From NCBI GenBank assembly GCA_947427035.1, contig CANEGK010000003.1:1-64000 (forward strand): DNA of 64,000 bases, read 5' to 3'. This DNA comes from an uncultured Clostridium sp. (GTDB lineage Bacteria > Bacillota > Clostridia > Oscillospirales > Butyricicoccaceae). The notes beneath the pieces were generated by a model, which was not told where the DNA came from, did not search any database, and saw only the letters and a program-made list of their open reading frames with translations. This document shows, piece by piece, positions 32,766-42,249 of this stretch (positions are counted from its first letter, which is position 1; each line of letters starts with the position of its first letter). Position numbers and translations under genes: made by a program.

Positions 32766-34004
32766 ATGCAACTGAAAGGCGCCTGTATTTTCGGCCAATC
32801 CGGCGGCCCTACTTCCGTTATCAACGCCAGCGCTTACGGCGTTTTGTCCGAAGCGCTCAAAACCGACTGTATCACCCGCGTCCTGGGTGCGAGCCACGGC
32901 ATCAAGGGAGTCCTGGGCGATCGCCTGTACGATATGGGGCTCGAAGAGCCTGGCGAGCTCGCCTTATTGCAGCACACCCCGTCTTCGGCACTGGGCTCCT
33001 GCCGGTACAAGCTCAAGGATGCGCAGGTTGACGACAGCGATTACCGCCGCATCCTCGAGGTATTCCGCAAGCACGATGTCCGCTACTTTTTCTACAACGG
33101 CGGCAATGACTCGATGGATACCTGCAATAAGATTTCCAAATACCTGATCTCTCAAAATTACGAATGCCGTGTCATCGGCGTGCCCAAAACCATTGACAAC
33201 GACCTGTGCGGCATCGATCACTGCCCCGGCTACGGCAGCGCGGCCAAATATATCGCGACATCCTGCATGGAGGTTTACCACGACGCGCACGTTTACGACA
33301 CCGGCTCGGTCACCATTATCGAAGCTATGGGCCGCAACGCCGGCTGGCTGACGGCTGCCGGACACATCGCCGTCCACTTTGGCGCCGGCCCCGATCTCAT
33401 TTACCTGCCTGAAGCGCCTTTTGATCTCGACGAATGCATCGGCCGCATAAAAAGCTGCTGCGACGCCAAAGGCGGCTGCATGATCCTGCTTTCCGAAGGC
33501 GTCAAGGACAAAGACGGCGTTTTTCTGGCCGAATATGCCGGCGAAGGCAAAACCGACGCCTTCGGCCACAAGCAGATGGGCGGCGCCGCTGCCGCCGTCG
33601 CTGCGCGCGTCAAGGAAAAGCTGGGCGTCAAGACCCGCGCCATTGAACTGTCACTGCTTCAGCGGTGCGCCGCGCACTGCGCTTCACAGACCGATATTGA
33701 CGAGGCGGTGCTGCTCGGCCGCGAAGCGGTGCGCGAAGCGGTCGCCGGCCAGAGCGATAAAATGGTCGGCATTGTCCGCCGCCCCGGCGCCGCGCAATAT
33801 CAGCCGGAGGTTCAGCTGTTTGATCTGACTGCAACAGCCAACGCTGAAAAGAAATTCCCACTGGAATGGATTACCGACGGCGGAACCGCCGTTTCCGATC
33901 AGTTCTTGCCCTATGTCCTGCCGCTGATCGCTGGCGAGCCCGCTTTCCCCTGGGAAAACGGAGTGCCGCGCTTTGCCCGCCTGAAAAAGATTCTGGCCGA
34001 ATAA
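32766..34004 (+). CDS. 6-phosphofructokinase, probably pyrophosphate-dependent
   Basis: A 412-aa phosphofructokinase-fold enzyme. The N-terminal FGQSGGPTSVINASAYG binds the phosphate donor. The donor-specificity sites read YNGGNDSMDT and VPKTIDNDL: the D in place of the second-position glycine of GGDGS and the K in PKTID are the changes known to favour pyrophosphate over ATP. EAMGRNAGWLTAAG and LLSEGVKD follow. GGAGG precedes ATG 32766. It is the only long gene on the plus strand in the left half of the window. Donor specificity is inferred from these residues only. Confidence 0.85.
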   Translation: MQLKGACIFGQSGGPTSVINASAYGVLSEALKTDCITRVLGASHGIKGVLGDRLYDMGLEEPGELALLQHTPSSALGSCRYKLKDAQVDDSDYRRILEVFRKHDVRYFFYNGGNDSMDTCNKISKYLISQNYECRVIGVPKTIDNDLCGIDHCPGYGSAAKYIATSCMEVYHDAHVYDTGSVTIIEAMGRNAGWLTAAGHIAVHFGAGPDLIYLPEAPFDLDECIGRIKSCCDAKGGCMILLSEGVKDKDGVFLAEYAGEGKTDAFGHKQMGGAAAAVAARVKEKLGVKTRAIELSLLQRCAAHCASQTDIDEAVLLGREAVREAVAGQSDKMVGIVRRPGAAQYQPEVQLFDLTATANAEKKFPLEWITDGGTAVSDQFLPYVLPLIAGEPAFPWENGVPRFARLKKILAE

Positions 34005-34030
34005 CCGGCACATTCCCTTTTTAATCAAAA

Positions 34031-34065
34031 ACCGCGCCCTTGCTCTGCAAAGGCGCGGTCTTTTT
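34031..34065. terminator. Bidirectional terminator between pfk and the ABC permease gene
   Basis: GC-rich stem (34031-34041 with 34049-34059, one imperfect pair) and T-rich runs on both sides. It serves the convergent pfk (plus) and ABC transporter (minus) units. Confidence 0.75.
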
Positions 34066-34693
34066 ACAGTTCTTTTTGAGAAAAAATCTTTTGCGAAAGC
34101 AGATACGATATAATCAGTCCGCCAATGACAAGCACTGCCGCCAGGCAAACCGCTACTCCGTCGGACAGATTGACAAGCCCCATACTTTTCAGCAGCCGGC
34201 TCAATACAAACATTGCTCCCAGGCCGATTGCCATCACGCCGACAAGGATTGCCCGGCTTTTTTCAGCGCCGTATTTGAACATCAGCGGCAATACAATGGC
34301 ATTGATCAGAAATCCGGCCGCCAGGCTGGCAAGCAGCGTCAAGACCAGAACCTTGAAATCGGCCTCGGGGGTTATCAGCGCCATCACCCCGTCGACCGCC
34401 AGACAAATCAGGCCAACCAGTCCCGAAATGATGAAGGTCGTGACATATTTGGCCTGTACCACTCCCCGCCGTCCGGCCGGGGTGGAAGCGGCATACTTAT
34501 CCCAGCGCGCCAGCTCGTCATAGCTGAAAGAAGTGATGGGCAGCATCATGACAATGACTACTGCCATGGATGACAGCATGGTATAGTCAAAGATCCCGGC
34601 CAGCGACATCAGCGCATAAATGCCGATGATCATGGCATACGATTTTCCCTGCTTGCGCAGCACCAATAAATCTTTCAATACAATTCCGCTCAT
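34064..34693 (-). CDS. ABC-2 type transporter permease
   Basis: A 209-aa integral membrane protein with about six hydrophobic segments (e.g. SYAMIIGIYALMSLAGIF, SMAVVIVMMLPITSF, ILVGVMAIGLGAMFVL, AVCLAAVLVIGGLIISYLL). The DELARWDKYAASTP segment between them is typical of ABC-2 permeases paired with YtrA-type regulators. It overlaps the upstream ATPase gene by four bases. The substrate is unknown; related systems respond to cell-wall antibiotics or lipids. Confidence 0.85.
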   Translation of the reverse strand: MSGIVLKDLLVLRKQGKSYAMIIGIYALMSLAGIFDYTMLSSMAVVIVMMLPITSFSYDELARWDKYAASTPAGRRGVVQAKYVTTFIISGLVGLICLAVDGVMALITPEADFKVLVLTLLASLAAGFLINAIVLPLMFKYGAEKSRAILVGVMAIGLGAMFVLSRLLKSMGLVNLSDGVAVCLAAVLVIGGLIISYLLSQKIFSQKEL

Positions 34694-35550
34694 TCTTCGT
34701 CCCCCCTGACGGTATAGACCATAATTTCCTCCAGCGTCGCCGGATCAATGGACAACTCCGGCATCAGCAGTCCCAGCTCTTTGCGGTCTTTGACCAAAGC
34801 TTCGCAGCCAAAGTGGTTTTTGCGGCAGCCGACGAGATAATCCTTGTCGATTTTGCTCAGCTGCTCGGCCGTGCAGGCTACCCTTCCGTAACTTTCAAGC
34901 AATTCATCTTTTGCACCGGACACCACGACCCGCCCTTTGTGCATGTAAGTGACATAGTCGGCGATTTTTTCCAAATCGCTGGTGATATGCGACGAAATTA
35001 AAATCGCATGGCTTTCGTCCTGAATAAAGTCAAGAAATACATCCAGGATTTCGCTGCGCACCACAGGGTCCAGACCGGCTGTTGCCTCGTCCAGAATGAG
35101 CAGCTGCGGCCTGACGCTCAGCGCCGCCGCAATCGACAGCTTCATTTTCATTCCTTTTGAAAAACCTTTGACGATTTTCTTTTCCGGCAGCTCGAACTGG
35201 GCCAGGAATTGCTTAAACAGATTGCTGTCCCAGTTTTTATAAACGCGGGAAAGAATTTTGTTGACGTCGGCCGCTGTCAGAATGTCGTGAAAGGTGCTCT
35301 CATCCAGCACAACGCCGACATGTTCTTTCAGGGCCTGCTCGTCGCGCACGTTATTCATGCCCAGCACGGCAATCTCGCCGCTGTCCCGGCGTATCAGGTT
35401 CAAAATGGCTTTGATCGTCGTCGATTTCCCCGCGCCGTTTTCGCCAATCAGCCCCATAATCGAGCCGCGCGGCAGCGTAAAGCTGACATTGTCCAGCTGA
35501 AACGAACCGTAGTCCTTACACAGCCCTTTGACTTCTATCGCGTTTTCCAT
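34690..35550 (-). CDS. ABC transporter ATP-binding protein (YtrB-like)
   Basis: A 286-aa ATPase. From ATG 35550 it begins MENAIEVKGLCKDYG and has Walker A GLIGENGAGKSTTIK, signature FSKGMKMKLSIAAAL (a divergent LSGGQ), Walker B LLILDEATAGLDPV and the switch histidine ISSHITSD. A C-terminal extension of about 70 residues is typical of this subgroup. It lies between a GntR regulator and an ABC-2 permease with overlaps on both sides, so the three make one operon. Confidence 0.9.
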   Translation of the reverse strand: MENAIEVKGLCKDYGSFQLDNVSFTLPRGSIMGLIGENGAGKSTTIKAILNLIRRDSGEIAVLGMNNVRDEQALKEHVGVVLDESTFHDILTAADVNKILSRVYKNWDSNLFKQFLAQFELPEKKIVKGFSKGMKMKLSIAAALSVRPQLLILDEATAGLDPVVRSEILDVFLDFIQDESHAILISSHITSDLEKIADYVTYMHKGRVVVSGAKDELLESYGRVACTAEQLSKIDKDYLVGCRKNHFGCEALVKDRKELGLLMPELSIDPATLEEIMVYTVRGDEE

Positions 35551-35551
35551 A

Positions 35552-35926
35552 TCATTCATCTCCATGCAGAATGGTCAATATCTCGACAAGCTCTTCAAAG
35601 GCAACGCCGCCCTGCCGGGCGATTTCCAATGCTTCTCCAAGCTTTTCCTCCACACGCCGCAAAGTGTCCTCGCGGGCAAGCTCCAGATTCCGCGGCGTGA
35701 CAAAGCTTCCCTTTCCCATCACCGTTTCAATGTAGCCTTCCCGCTCCAGTTCCTCGTAAGCGCGCTTGGTGGTAATGACAGAGATCCGCAGCTCCTTGGC
35801 CAACAGACGCATTGAGGGCAGGGCCTCGCCCTCGCGCAATTCTCCCCGTGCGATCAGGCCCTTGATCTGCCGGGTTATCTGCTCGTAGATCGGAACGCCG
35901 CTGCTGTTGCTGATCAATATTTCCAC
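35552..35926 (-). CDS. YtrA-subfamily GntR transcriptional regulator
   Basis: A 124-aa regulator. I place the start at GTG 35926 (VEILISNSSGVPIYEQI), about 30 bases after a strong promoter; a longer frame to 36181 extends through the promoter and is not credible. The winged helix reads LREGEALPSMRLLAKELRISVITTKRAYEELEREGYIET. The short helical C-terminal domain (about residues 78-124) defines the YtrA subgroup, which usually represses its own operon and an ABC transporter. The downstream ABC genes overlap or nearly touch. Confidence 0.9.
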   Translation of the reverse strand: MEILISNSSGVPIYEQITRQIKGLIARGELREGEALPSMRLLAKELRISVITTKRAYEELEREGYIETVMGKGSFVTPRNLELAREDTLRRVEEKLGEALEIARQGGVAFEELVEILTILHGDE

Positions 35927-35943
35927 GTCATCACCCACCAAAT

Positions 35944-35982
35944 TGTATATATACATTATATACACTATACTCAATTTGTCAA
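35944..35982 (-). promoter_or_regulatory. Consensus SigA promoter with TA-rich dyad, YtrA-type operon
   Basis: Minus strand: -35 TTGACA (35982-35977), 16-base spacer, -10 TATAAT (35960-35955). A TA-rich imperfect dyad (GTATA...TATAC, about 35971-35945) covers the -10 box and is a candidate self-repression operator. Confidence 0.75.
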
Positions 35983-35999
35983 GAGTATTTTTGAATGAT

Positions 36000-36024
36000 A
36001 AAAACGCCGCGGATGCCCGCGGCG
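36000..36024 (-). terminator. Terminator after the CPBP protease gene
   Basis: 8-bp GC-rich stem (36005-36012/36017-36024), four-base loop, TTTTT on the minus strand. Confidence 0.75.
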
Positions 36025-36080
36025 CTTCATACAAAATCTGTAATCTGGATATACGCCGGAACTTATTCGGACTGCCTGTC

Positions 36081-36755
36081 CTATGCAAACACTTCCAACA
36101 TCCAGTCGTAATAAAAATGCGCAGCAATGGCGTTCCATAAAGCCCCGCTCCTGTTAAGCATCGCTCCGAACAGCAGCCCACAAAACCACACCGACAGGCT
36201 TTGCGTCACGATTCCCAACCAGTTGAACTGGCTATACAAAAACCACTTGATAAAATAAGCCGGCCAATGAAGAGCTGCAAATAGGAAAGCCGATAGGAGC
36301 AGCGAAACCAAATTGGAATGTGCTTTCTTCAAAAGGTTATATCCCCAGCCGCGAAATACCGTTTCTTCGCCGATTCCGACTATCAGAAGCTTGATTGTCA
36401 AAAACAGAAGGTTTTCACCTGTAATGTGCCAGGAATGATGGCTTATTCCCATGGATATGAAAGCATATATTGTCGTGAACCCGATAAATGCCATAAATAC
36501 CGGCTCTGCTTTTAGCTTTGAGAATAATTGCTTTCTGCTCCAGAACAAGCTCTTATCAAACCTGCGAATCAGGAGAAATGCCGGGAGCATCCAGACAATT
36601 CTGCTGAGATAACCGTACAGATATTTGCAGAGTTCAGGAATACGGGCCGAAAAGAGAATCGCGCTGTAATTCCAGGCGTCCGTTACAACGGCCCACAGGG
36701 CAATAAAACCCGTCATGGACAAAACGGCAAATTGCTTTTGCTTTTTTGCGTCCAT
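36081..36755 (-). CDS. CPBP-family intramembrane glutamic protease
   Basis: A 224-aa membrane protein with about six hydrophobic segments. The CPBP (Abi/CAAX-like) motifs are visible: GIGEETVFRGWGYNLL (EExxxRG), FAALHW with the catalytic histidine, and NAIAAHFYYDW. The family includes proteases for prenylated or bacteriocin-related proteins; the target here is unknown. It stands alone between a terminator and polC. The amino-terminus (MDAKKQKQF) is short and cytoplasmic. Confidence 0.85.
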   Translation of the reverse strand: MDAKKQKQFAVLSMTGFIALWAVVTDAWNYSAILFSARIPELCKYLYGYLSRIVWMLPAFLLIRRFDKSLFWSRKQLFSKLKAEPVFMAFIGFTTIYAFISMGISHHSWHITGENLLFLTIKLLIVGIGEETVFRGWGYNLLKKAHSNLVSLLLSAFLFAALHWPAYFIKWFLYSQFNWLGIVTQSLSVWFCGLLFGAMLNRSGALWNAIAAHFYYDWMLEVFA

Positions 36756-36780
36756 TGCAATTCCCCCGTGCTTTTGAACA

Positions 36781-36816
36781 ACACCCGCCGAAAAACAGCT
36801 TCTTTTCAGCGGGTGT
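36781..36816 (-). terminator. Hairpin downstream of polC, possible terminator
   Basis: 14-bp stem with one mismatch (36781-36794/36803-36816), 45 bases after the polC stop. It has no clear T tail on the minus strand; the plus strand has a short one. Confidence 0.45.
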
Positions 36817-36860
36817 CAGTTTTCTCGCAAAAGCTGCTGCAAGCCCTGCGGTATATTGTT

Positions 36861-39800
36861 CTAAAGCCCCAGCGCGTCAAATAAATCAAGCTGGTTGCTT
36901 TTGGGCAGGCTCCCCAGCGCCCCGACGCGCTCCAGCGTTTCAGCGACAGCACGGCTGCACTTGTCGCAGCGCAGAATCATGTCTTCCATAGACATAAAAG
37001 CCCCTTTTTCCCGCTCGTCGACAATACTTTGGGCCGCGGCCTCTCCCACGCCCGGCAGCGAAGTCAGCGGCGGAATCAGGGTATTGCCCTCAATATGAAA
37101 TCCGCTGACATCGCTTCGGTAAATATCGAGCGGCGCAAAGGCAAAGCCCCGCTTGTAAAACTCATGGCAGATTTCCAGCGTTACCATCATGTCCTCTTCG
37201 ACAGCCGAACGCTTGTCCTGTCGCTTGAGCGCATAATATTTTTCGGTGATCGCCGCATCGCCCCGCGTCATCAGCTCGGCGTCAAATGCGCCGGCGCGGA
37301 TGGAAAAATAAGCGCTGTAAAACTCCAAAGGCCGATGGACCTTAAACCATGCGATACGATACGCCATCATCACATAAGCGACGGCGTGGGCACGCGGGAA
37401 CATATACTGAATTTTTTTGCACGAGCCGATGTACCATTCGGGCAGATTGTGCGCGCGCATCTCCTCTTCCCACTCGGGCTTGAGCCCCTTCCCCTTTCGG
37501 ACGCTTTCTGAAATGGTAAAGGACAGCTTGGGCGCCAGGCCCATCTGCATCAGCTTGATGGTGATGTCATCGCGGACGCAAATGACATCCTTCAGCGTTC
37601 CCAGGCCCGAGGTAACGACGTCCTTGGCGTTGTTGAGCCATACATCAGTGCCGTGCGACAGGCCGGATATGCGCAAAAGCTCGTCAAAGGTCGTCGGTTT
37701 GGTGTCTTCCAGCATACCGCGCACAAAGCGGGTGCCAAATTCGGGAATGGCAGCCGCGCCGCTGAAATGCCCCAGAATATCGTCGCCTTCAATGTGAAGC
37801 GGCTCGAGCGAGGTAAACAGCTTCATGGTTTCTTTATCGTCGAGCGGCACCTGCCGCGGGTCAAAGCCCGACAGATCGTGCAGTTTGCGAATCATGGTCG
37901 GATCGTCGTGCCCCAGCAGATCGAGCTTGAGCAGATTATCATGGATCGAGTGATAATCGAAGTGCGTGGTGATGATATCGGAATTGGGATCGTCAGCCGG
38001 GTGCTGTACAGGGCAGAACTCATAAATGCTTCTCCCCTGCGGTACGACAATCAGGCCGCCCGGGTGCTGTCCCGTGGTGCGCTTAATTCCGGTGCAGCCC
38101 TGTACCAGCCGGTTGATCTCGGCATTTCCCGCCGCCCTTCCGCGCTCTTCCAAATATTTCTTTACAAAGCCGTAAGCCGTTTTTTCTTTGACCGTGCCTA
38201 TGGTTCCCGCTTTATAGACATTCCCCTCGCCAAACAACTCAATGGTGTCGCGGTGGGCCTGTAGCTGATACTCACCCGAAAAGTTCAGGTCAATATCGGG
38301 CGCCTTGTCCCCCTCAAACCCCAAAAAGGTGGCAAAAGGAATATTAAATCCGTCTTTGACCATTTTTGCGCCGCAGCGTGGACATTCCTTGTCCGGCATA
38401 TCGACGCCGGTTGCGTATTCGACCCCCTCGTAAAACTCGGAATACCGGCAGTCGGGGCAGCGATAGTGCGGCTGCAGGGCGTTGACCTCGGTAATACCGG
38501 TCAGGTAGGCGACAAACGACGAGCCGACCGAACCGCGCGAACCGACCAGATAACCGGCGGCCAGCGATTTGGCCACCAGCTTCTGCGCGATGATATACAT
38601 GACGTCAAAGCCGTGCTTGATGATAGAGCCTAATTCCTGTTCCAGCCGATCGGCAACGATAGCGGGCAGCTCGTCGCCGTATAGCTCGGTTGCGCGTCTG
38701 CGAGACATCCCCTCAATTTCCTCCGCCGAGTTTTCAACCGACGGCGGATAGGTGCCGTCCGGAACCGGCTGAATCTCGTCGCACAACGCCGCAATTTTGT
38801 TGGGGTTGGCAACAACGACCTCAAAGGCGCGCTCCGGCCCCAGATACGAAAACTCCTCCAGCATTTCGTCGGTCGTCTTAAAATAAAGCGGCGGCTGGTT
38901 GGAAGCGTCTTCAAATCCCTTTCCCGCCATCAGAATTTCACGAAAAATCGCATCGCCCGGCTCCAGAAAATGCACGTCGCCCGTCGCACAGACCGGAATG
39001 CCCAAAGAATCACCCAAGCGCAGAATGGTGCGGTTAAAGTCGCGCAGCTGCTCTTCGTCGCGCGCCAGGCCGTTTTGCAGCATGAACCGGTTGTTGCCAA
39101 TGGGCTGAATTTCCAAAAAGTCATATCGCCGCGCCAGCTTGATCAGATCGCTCCACGGCTTGCCGTCGACCACTGCGCGAAACAACTGGCCGGCCTCGCA
39201 CGCCGAACCGATGATCAGATTTTCACGCCGTTCCAGCAAAAGGCTGAGCGGAATAATGGGCACCTTTTTGAAATATTGCAGGTGTGCGAGCGAAATCAAC
39301 TCGTACAAGGTGCGCAGACCGGCCATATTGCGCACCAGAATGATGGTGTGCCAGGTTTTTTCGCGCTTTTGCTTCGCTCCGTTTCCATCGCGGATGACGG
39401 CCAGCGCGTCGTTGATTTCGCTGACCTTCCGCACGCCGTGCTGTTCCAATTTTTCGCAAAGACGGAAGAAAATTTTCGCCAGCACCTCGGTATCAGCATC
39501 GGCCCGATGATGTTCAAAAGTAAAGCCGAAATGCTCGGCCACAATGTTGAGCTTGTGCTTTTTCAGCTCGGGCAGCAGCGCGCGCGACAGCTCGACGGTG
39601 TCGATTGAACAGAAGCTGCGCTCGATCCCCATTTTTTCACAGGCCGCACGGATAAATGAAATGTCAAAATCCGCGTTGTGCGCGCACAGGGGCCGTTCGC
39701 CGCAGAAGGCCAGAAAGTCGGGCAGCACCTCTTCTATGGCGGGGGAGTTTTGCACCATTTCGTTTGTAATGCCGGTCAGGCCGGTGATTTCAGCGGAAAT

Positions 39801-41198
39801 AACGCCCTGCGGCTTGACGTGCGTATGAAAGCTGTCGGCAATTTCGCCCCCCCGCACCAGCAGGGCGGCGACTTCGATAATTTCGCATTCGGATGGCTTG
39901 AGACCGGTTGTTTCCAAGTCAAATACAATAATTTCGCCGTCCAGTGCCGCGTCGGTATGTCCTTTTACCGCGCCGCCCTTCTGCAGGTCGTCGGTACAAT
40001 ATGCTTCGACGCCGTAGAGCACCTTGATCTCTTTTCCGTCTTTTTTCAAAGCTTTGGCCGCTTTCATGGCGTCGGGATAGGCCTGCGCAACCCCGTGATC
40101 GGTGACCGCCATGGCCGTGTGACCCATCGATGCGGCCAGCTTCAATGCGGCGCCCGCATCCCCAATACCGTCCATCGAAGACATATTGGTGTGCAGATGC
40201 AGTTCGACACGCTTTTGCTGCGCATTGTCAGAGCGCAGCTTTTTCTTCCCCTTCAAAATGCAGGAAGGGGTCAGAATGACGTCCTTTTCAAACTGGTTAA
40301 AGCTGGCCACGCCCTGTACGATGACACGCATCCCCACTTTCAGCGCTTTGTCCAGCGGGGCCGCTTCTTCGTCGGGCAGCACCTTTGTCACGCGCAGCGA
40401 GCCGGTCCCGTCATAAATATCGACGGTGACCACTGTTTTTCCTTTTCCGCCCAGCTTGCGGACGTCTTTATAAAAAATATCTCCGCTCACTGTTGTTTTG
40501 CCGGTATCAACGGCAATTTCCGACAAAGGGATCTGGGTGCGCGCAACCGGGCGGCCGTAAATGATCTCATCGTCGCCGGCCGGCGGAGTGAATTTTTCAG
40601 CCGGGGCGCTTTTTTTTCGTTCAAAGCTGCGCGGCTTTGATTTTTCCGGGACATGCTGGGGCGCGGCCTGCTGACTGCGGGTCCACTCTTCATTCAGACG
40701 TTTGAGCTCGGCCTCTTTGCGCTGCTCATAGCTGCCGCCGTCCCCCATCGTTTGTATTTCCATACGCACTGGCAGACCGGTCAACTGCTGTACAACGGCC
40801 GTCAGCTCTGTTTTAAGCGCTTCAACCCGGAACTGCCAGTCAATCTCCACGCAGAAAATCAACGCATTGCCGTCGGCGCACATTTCCGCCCCTTCAAAAG
40901 CAAGTGCCAGAGAGGGGTAGCGCGCCGCCAGCTGCGCGCGGACATACTCCAGCGCCGCGCCGTCCAGCTCGCGAAGCGCATAGCTGGGCACAAGCGCAGC
41001 CTGCTCCAGCGCGTAGGCCGTACAAATGGCGCAGGACGCTTCTGTCAGTTCCTGCTCGGAAAACAGCGCGTCCGACTGAATTCGCACCGACAGCGCGCAG
41101 CTCTCCTCGTCGACGGCACAACCGAGCACGCAGGACTGCCACAGCCTGTCCGCCGTTGCCGCACGCGGAAGCAGCCCGCCCAGCGTGACCTCACTCAT
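36861..41198 (-). CDS. polC: DNA polymerase III alpha subunit, PolC type
   Basis: A 1445-aa replicative polymerase. It has an N-terminal region (about 1-210), an OB domain (about 215-320), a PHP domain (ELHLHTNMSSMDG onward, split by the exonuclease) and an inserted 3'-5' DEDDh exonuclease (IIVFDLETTGLKPSECEI, CAHNADFDISFI, HHRADADTE). The C-family palm follows with PDIDLNFSGEYQ and LKLDLLGHDDPT. Zinc-binding cysteines CPDCRY and CPRCG appear near residue 920. A helix-hairpin-helix tail ends the protein. It overlaps ispG by four bases. The length matches PolC of other Firmicutes. Confidence 0.97.
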   Translation of the reverse strand: MSEVTLGGLLPRAATADRLWQSCVLGCAVDEESCALSVRIQSDALFSEQELTEASCAICTAYALEQAALVPSYALRELDGAALEYVRAQLAARYPSLALAFEGAEMCADGNALIFCVEIDWQFRVEALKTELTAVVQQLTGLPVRMEIQTMGDGGSYEQRKEAELKRLNEEWTRSQQAAPQHVPEKSKPRSFERKKSAPAEKFTPPAGDDEIIYGRPVARTQIPLSEIAVDTGKTTVSGDIFYKDVRKLGGKGKTVVTVDIYDGTGSLRVTKVLPDEEAAPLDKALKVGMRVIVQGVASFNQFEKDVILTPSCILKGKKKLRSDNAQQKRVELHLHTNMSSMDGIGDAGAALKLAASMGHTAMAVTDHGVAQAYPDAMKAAKALKKDGKEIKVLYGVEAYCTDDLQKGGAVKGHTDAALDGEIIVFDLETTGLKPSECEIIEVAALLVRGGEIADSFHTHVKPQGVISAEITGLTGITNEMVQNSPAIEEVLPDFLAFCGERPLCAHNADFDISFIRAACEKMGIERSFCSIDTVELSRALLPELKKHKLNIVAEHFGFTFEHHRADADTEVLAKIFFRLCEKLEQHGVRKVSEINDALAVIRDGNGAKQKREKTWHTIILVRNMAGLRTLYELISLAHLQYFKKVPIIPLSLLLERRENLIIGSACEAGQLFRAVVDGKPWSDLIKLARRYDFLEIQPIGNNRFMLQNGLARDEEQLRDFNRTILRLGDSLGIPVCATGDVHFLEPGDAIFREILMAGKGFEDASNQPPLYFKTTDEMLEEFSYLGPERAFEVVVANPNKIAALCDEIQPVPDGTYPPSVENSAEEIEGMSRRRATELYGDELPAIVADRLEQELGSIIKHGFDVMYIIAQKLVAKSLAAGYLVGSRGSVGSSFVAYLTGITEVNALQPHYRCPDCRYSEFYEGVEYATGVDMPDKECPRCGAKMVKDGFNIPFATFLGFEGDKAPDIDLNFSGEYQLQAHRDTIELFGEGNVYKAGTIGTVKEKTAYGFVKKYLEERGRAAGNAEINRLVQGCTGIKRTTGQHPGGLIVVPQGRSIYEFCPVQHPADDPNSDIITTHFDYHSIHDNLLKLDLLGHDDPTMIRKLHDLSGFDPRQVPLDDKETMKLFTSLEPLHIEGDDILGHFSGAAAIPEFGTRFVRGMLEDTKPTTFDELLRISGLSHGTDVWLNNAKDVVTSGLGTLKDVICVRDDITIKLMQMGLAPKLSFTISESVRKGKGLKPEWEEEMRAHNLPEWYIGSCKKIQYMFPRAHAVAYVMMAYRIAWFKVHRPLEFYSAYFSIRAGAFDAELMTRGDAAITEKYYALKRQDKRSAVEEDMMVTLEICHEFYKRGFAFAPLDIYRSDVSGFHIEGNTLIPPLTSLPGVGEAAAQSIVDEREKGAFMSMEDMILRCDKCSRAVAETLERVGALGSLPKSNQLDLFDALGL

Positions 41199-42247
41199 AT
41201 TGCTTCTCCCGTCATCTTTCGCACCTCGTCAATCAGCGCTTCAAACAGCTGGTCTTCCGGCACCTTGCGCAAAATTTCGCCTTTGCGGAACAAAAGCCCT
41301 TCGCCCCGGCCGCCTGCGATGCCCAGGTCGGCCTCGCGCGCTTCGCCGGGACCGTTGACAACGCAGCCCATAACGGCCACCGTCAGGCGGGTCTGTACGC
41401 CGGCCAGCCGGCGCTCGATGCGCTCGGCCAGCGGAATTAAATCCACCTGCGTCCTCCCGCAGGTTGGGCATGAAATAACGGTGACCCCGCCGGTATGTAA
41501 GTCGAGCGCCTTTAAAATTTCGCGCGCAGCGACAACTTCCTGTACAGGATTAGCCGTCAAGGATACGCGCAGCGTGTCGCCGATACCGTCTGCCAGCAGC
41601 GCCCCAAAGGCGGCCGCCGATTTCAGTGTACCCATATGGGCCGTTCCGGCCTCTGTAACGCCGAGATGCAGGGGGTAATCGCATCGCTCATGCATCCGGC
41701 GATAGGCCTCAATGGTTTTAAAGACGCTGGATGCCTTGATGGATACACAGATATCCCCAAACCCGCAATCTTCCAGCATGGCGATGTTGCGCTGTGCGCT
41801 CTGACACAGAGCTTCGGGCGTCACGCCCAGCTTTTCACGCAAATCGCGGTCCACCGAACCGCCGTTGACGCCGACGCGGATGGGAATTCCCCGCTCTTTG
41901 CAGGCGTCGGCCACTGCTTTGACGCGATCGCGGCCGCCGATATTGCCCGGGTTGATACGGATTTTGTGAACGCCCTGCCGGCAGCATTCCAGCGCCAGAC
42001 GATAGTCAAAATGAATATCGGCGACAACTGGCAGCGGAGATCGCCGGACGATCCGGCCTATGGCCTCGGCCGCTTCCCAATCCGGGACGGCAAGCCGAAC
42101 CACATGGCACCCATTTTCCTTCATTGCTTTGATCTGCGACAAAGAGCTTTCAACATCGCGGGTGTCCGTATTGCACATCGACTGGATGACAAGGGGCGCT
42201 CCGCCCCCGATGAGAACGCCGCCCACGTTGATTGATCTGGTTTTCAT
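41195..42247 (-). CDS. ispG: 4-hydroxy-3-methylbut-2-enyl diphosphate synthase
   Basis: A 350-aa iron-sulfur enzyme converting MEcPP to HMBPP in the MEP pathway. It has IQSMCNTDTRDVESSL, PVVADIHFDYRLAL and HKIRINPGN in the TIM barrel. The cluster ligands are in VISCPTCGRTQVDL and MGCVVNGPGEAREADLG. I prefer ATG 42247, with GGAG seven bases before it, over GTG 42253. In Bacillus proS occupies this place between rasP and polC; here and in many Clostridia it is ispG. Confidence 0.95.
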   Translation of the reverse strand: MKTRSINVGGVLIGGGAPLVIQSMCNTDTRDVESSLSQIKAMKENGCHVVRLAVPDWEAAEAIGRIVRRSPLPVVADIHFDYRLALECCRQGVHKIRINPGNIGGRDRVKAVADACKERGIPIRVGVNGGSVDRDLREKLGVTPEALCQSAQRNIAMLEDCGFGDICVSIKASSVFKTIEAYRRMHERCDYPLHLGVTEAGTAHMGTLKSAAAFGALLADGIGDTLRVSLTANPVQEVVAAREILKALDLHTGGVTVISCPTCGRTQVDLIPLAERIERRLAGVQTRLTVAVMGCVVNGPGEAREADLGIAGGRGEGLLFRKGEILRKVPEDQLFEALIDEVRKMTGEAI

Positions 42248-42249
42248 AT

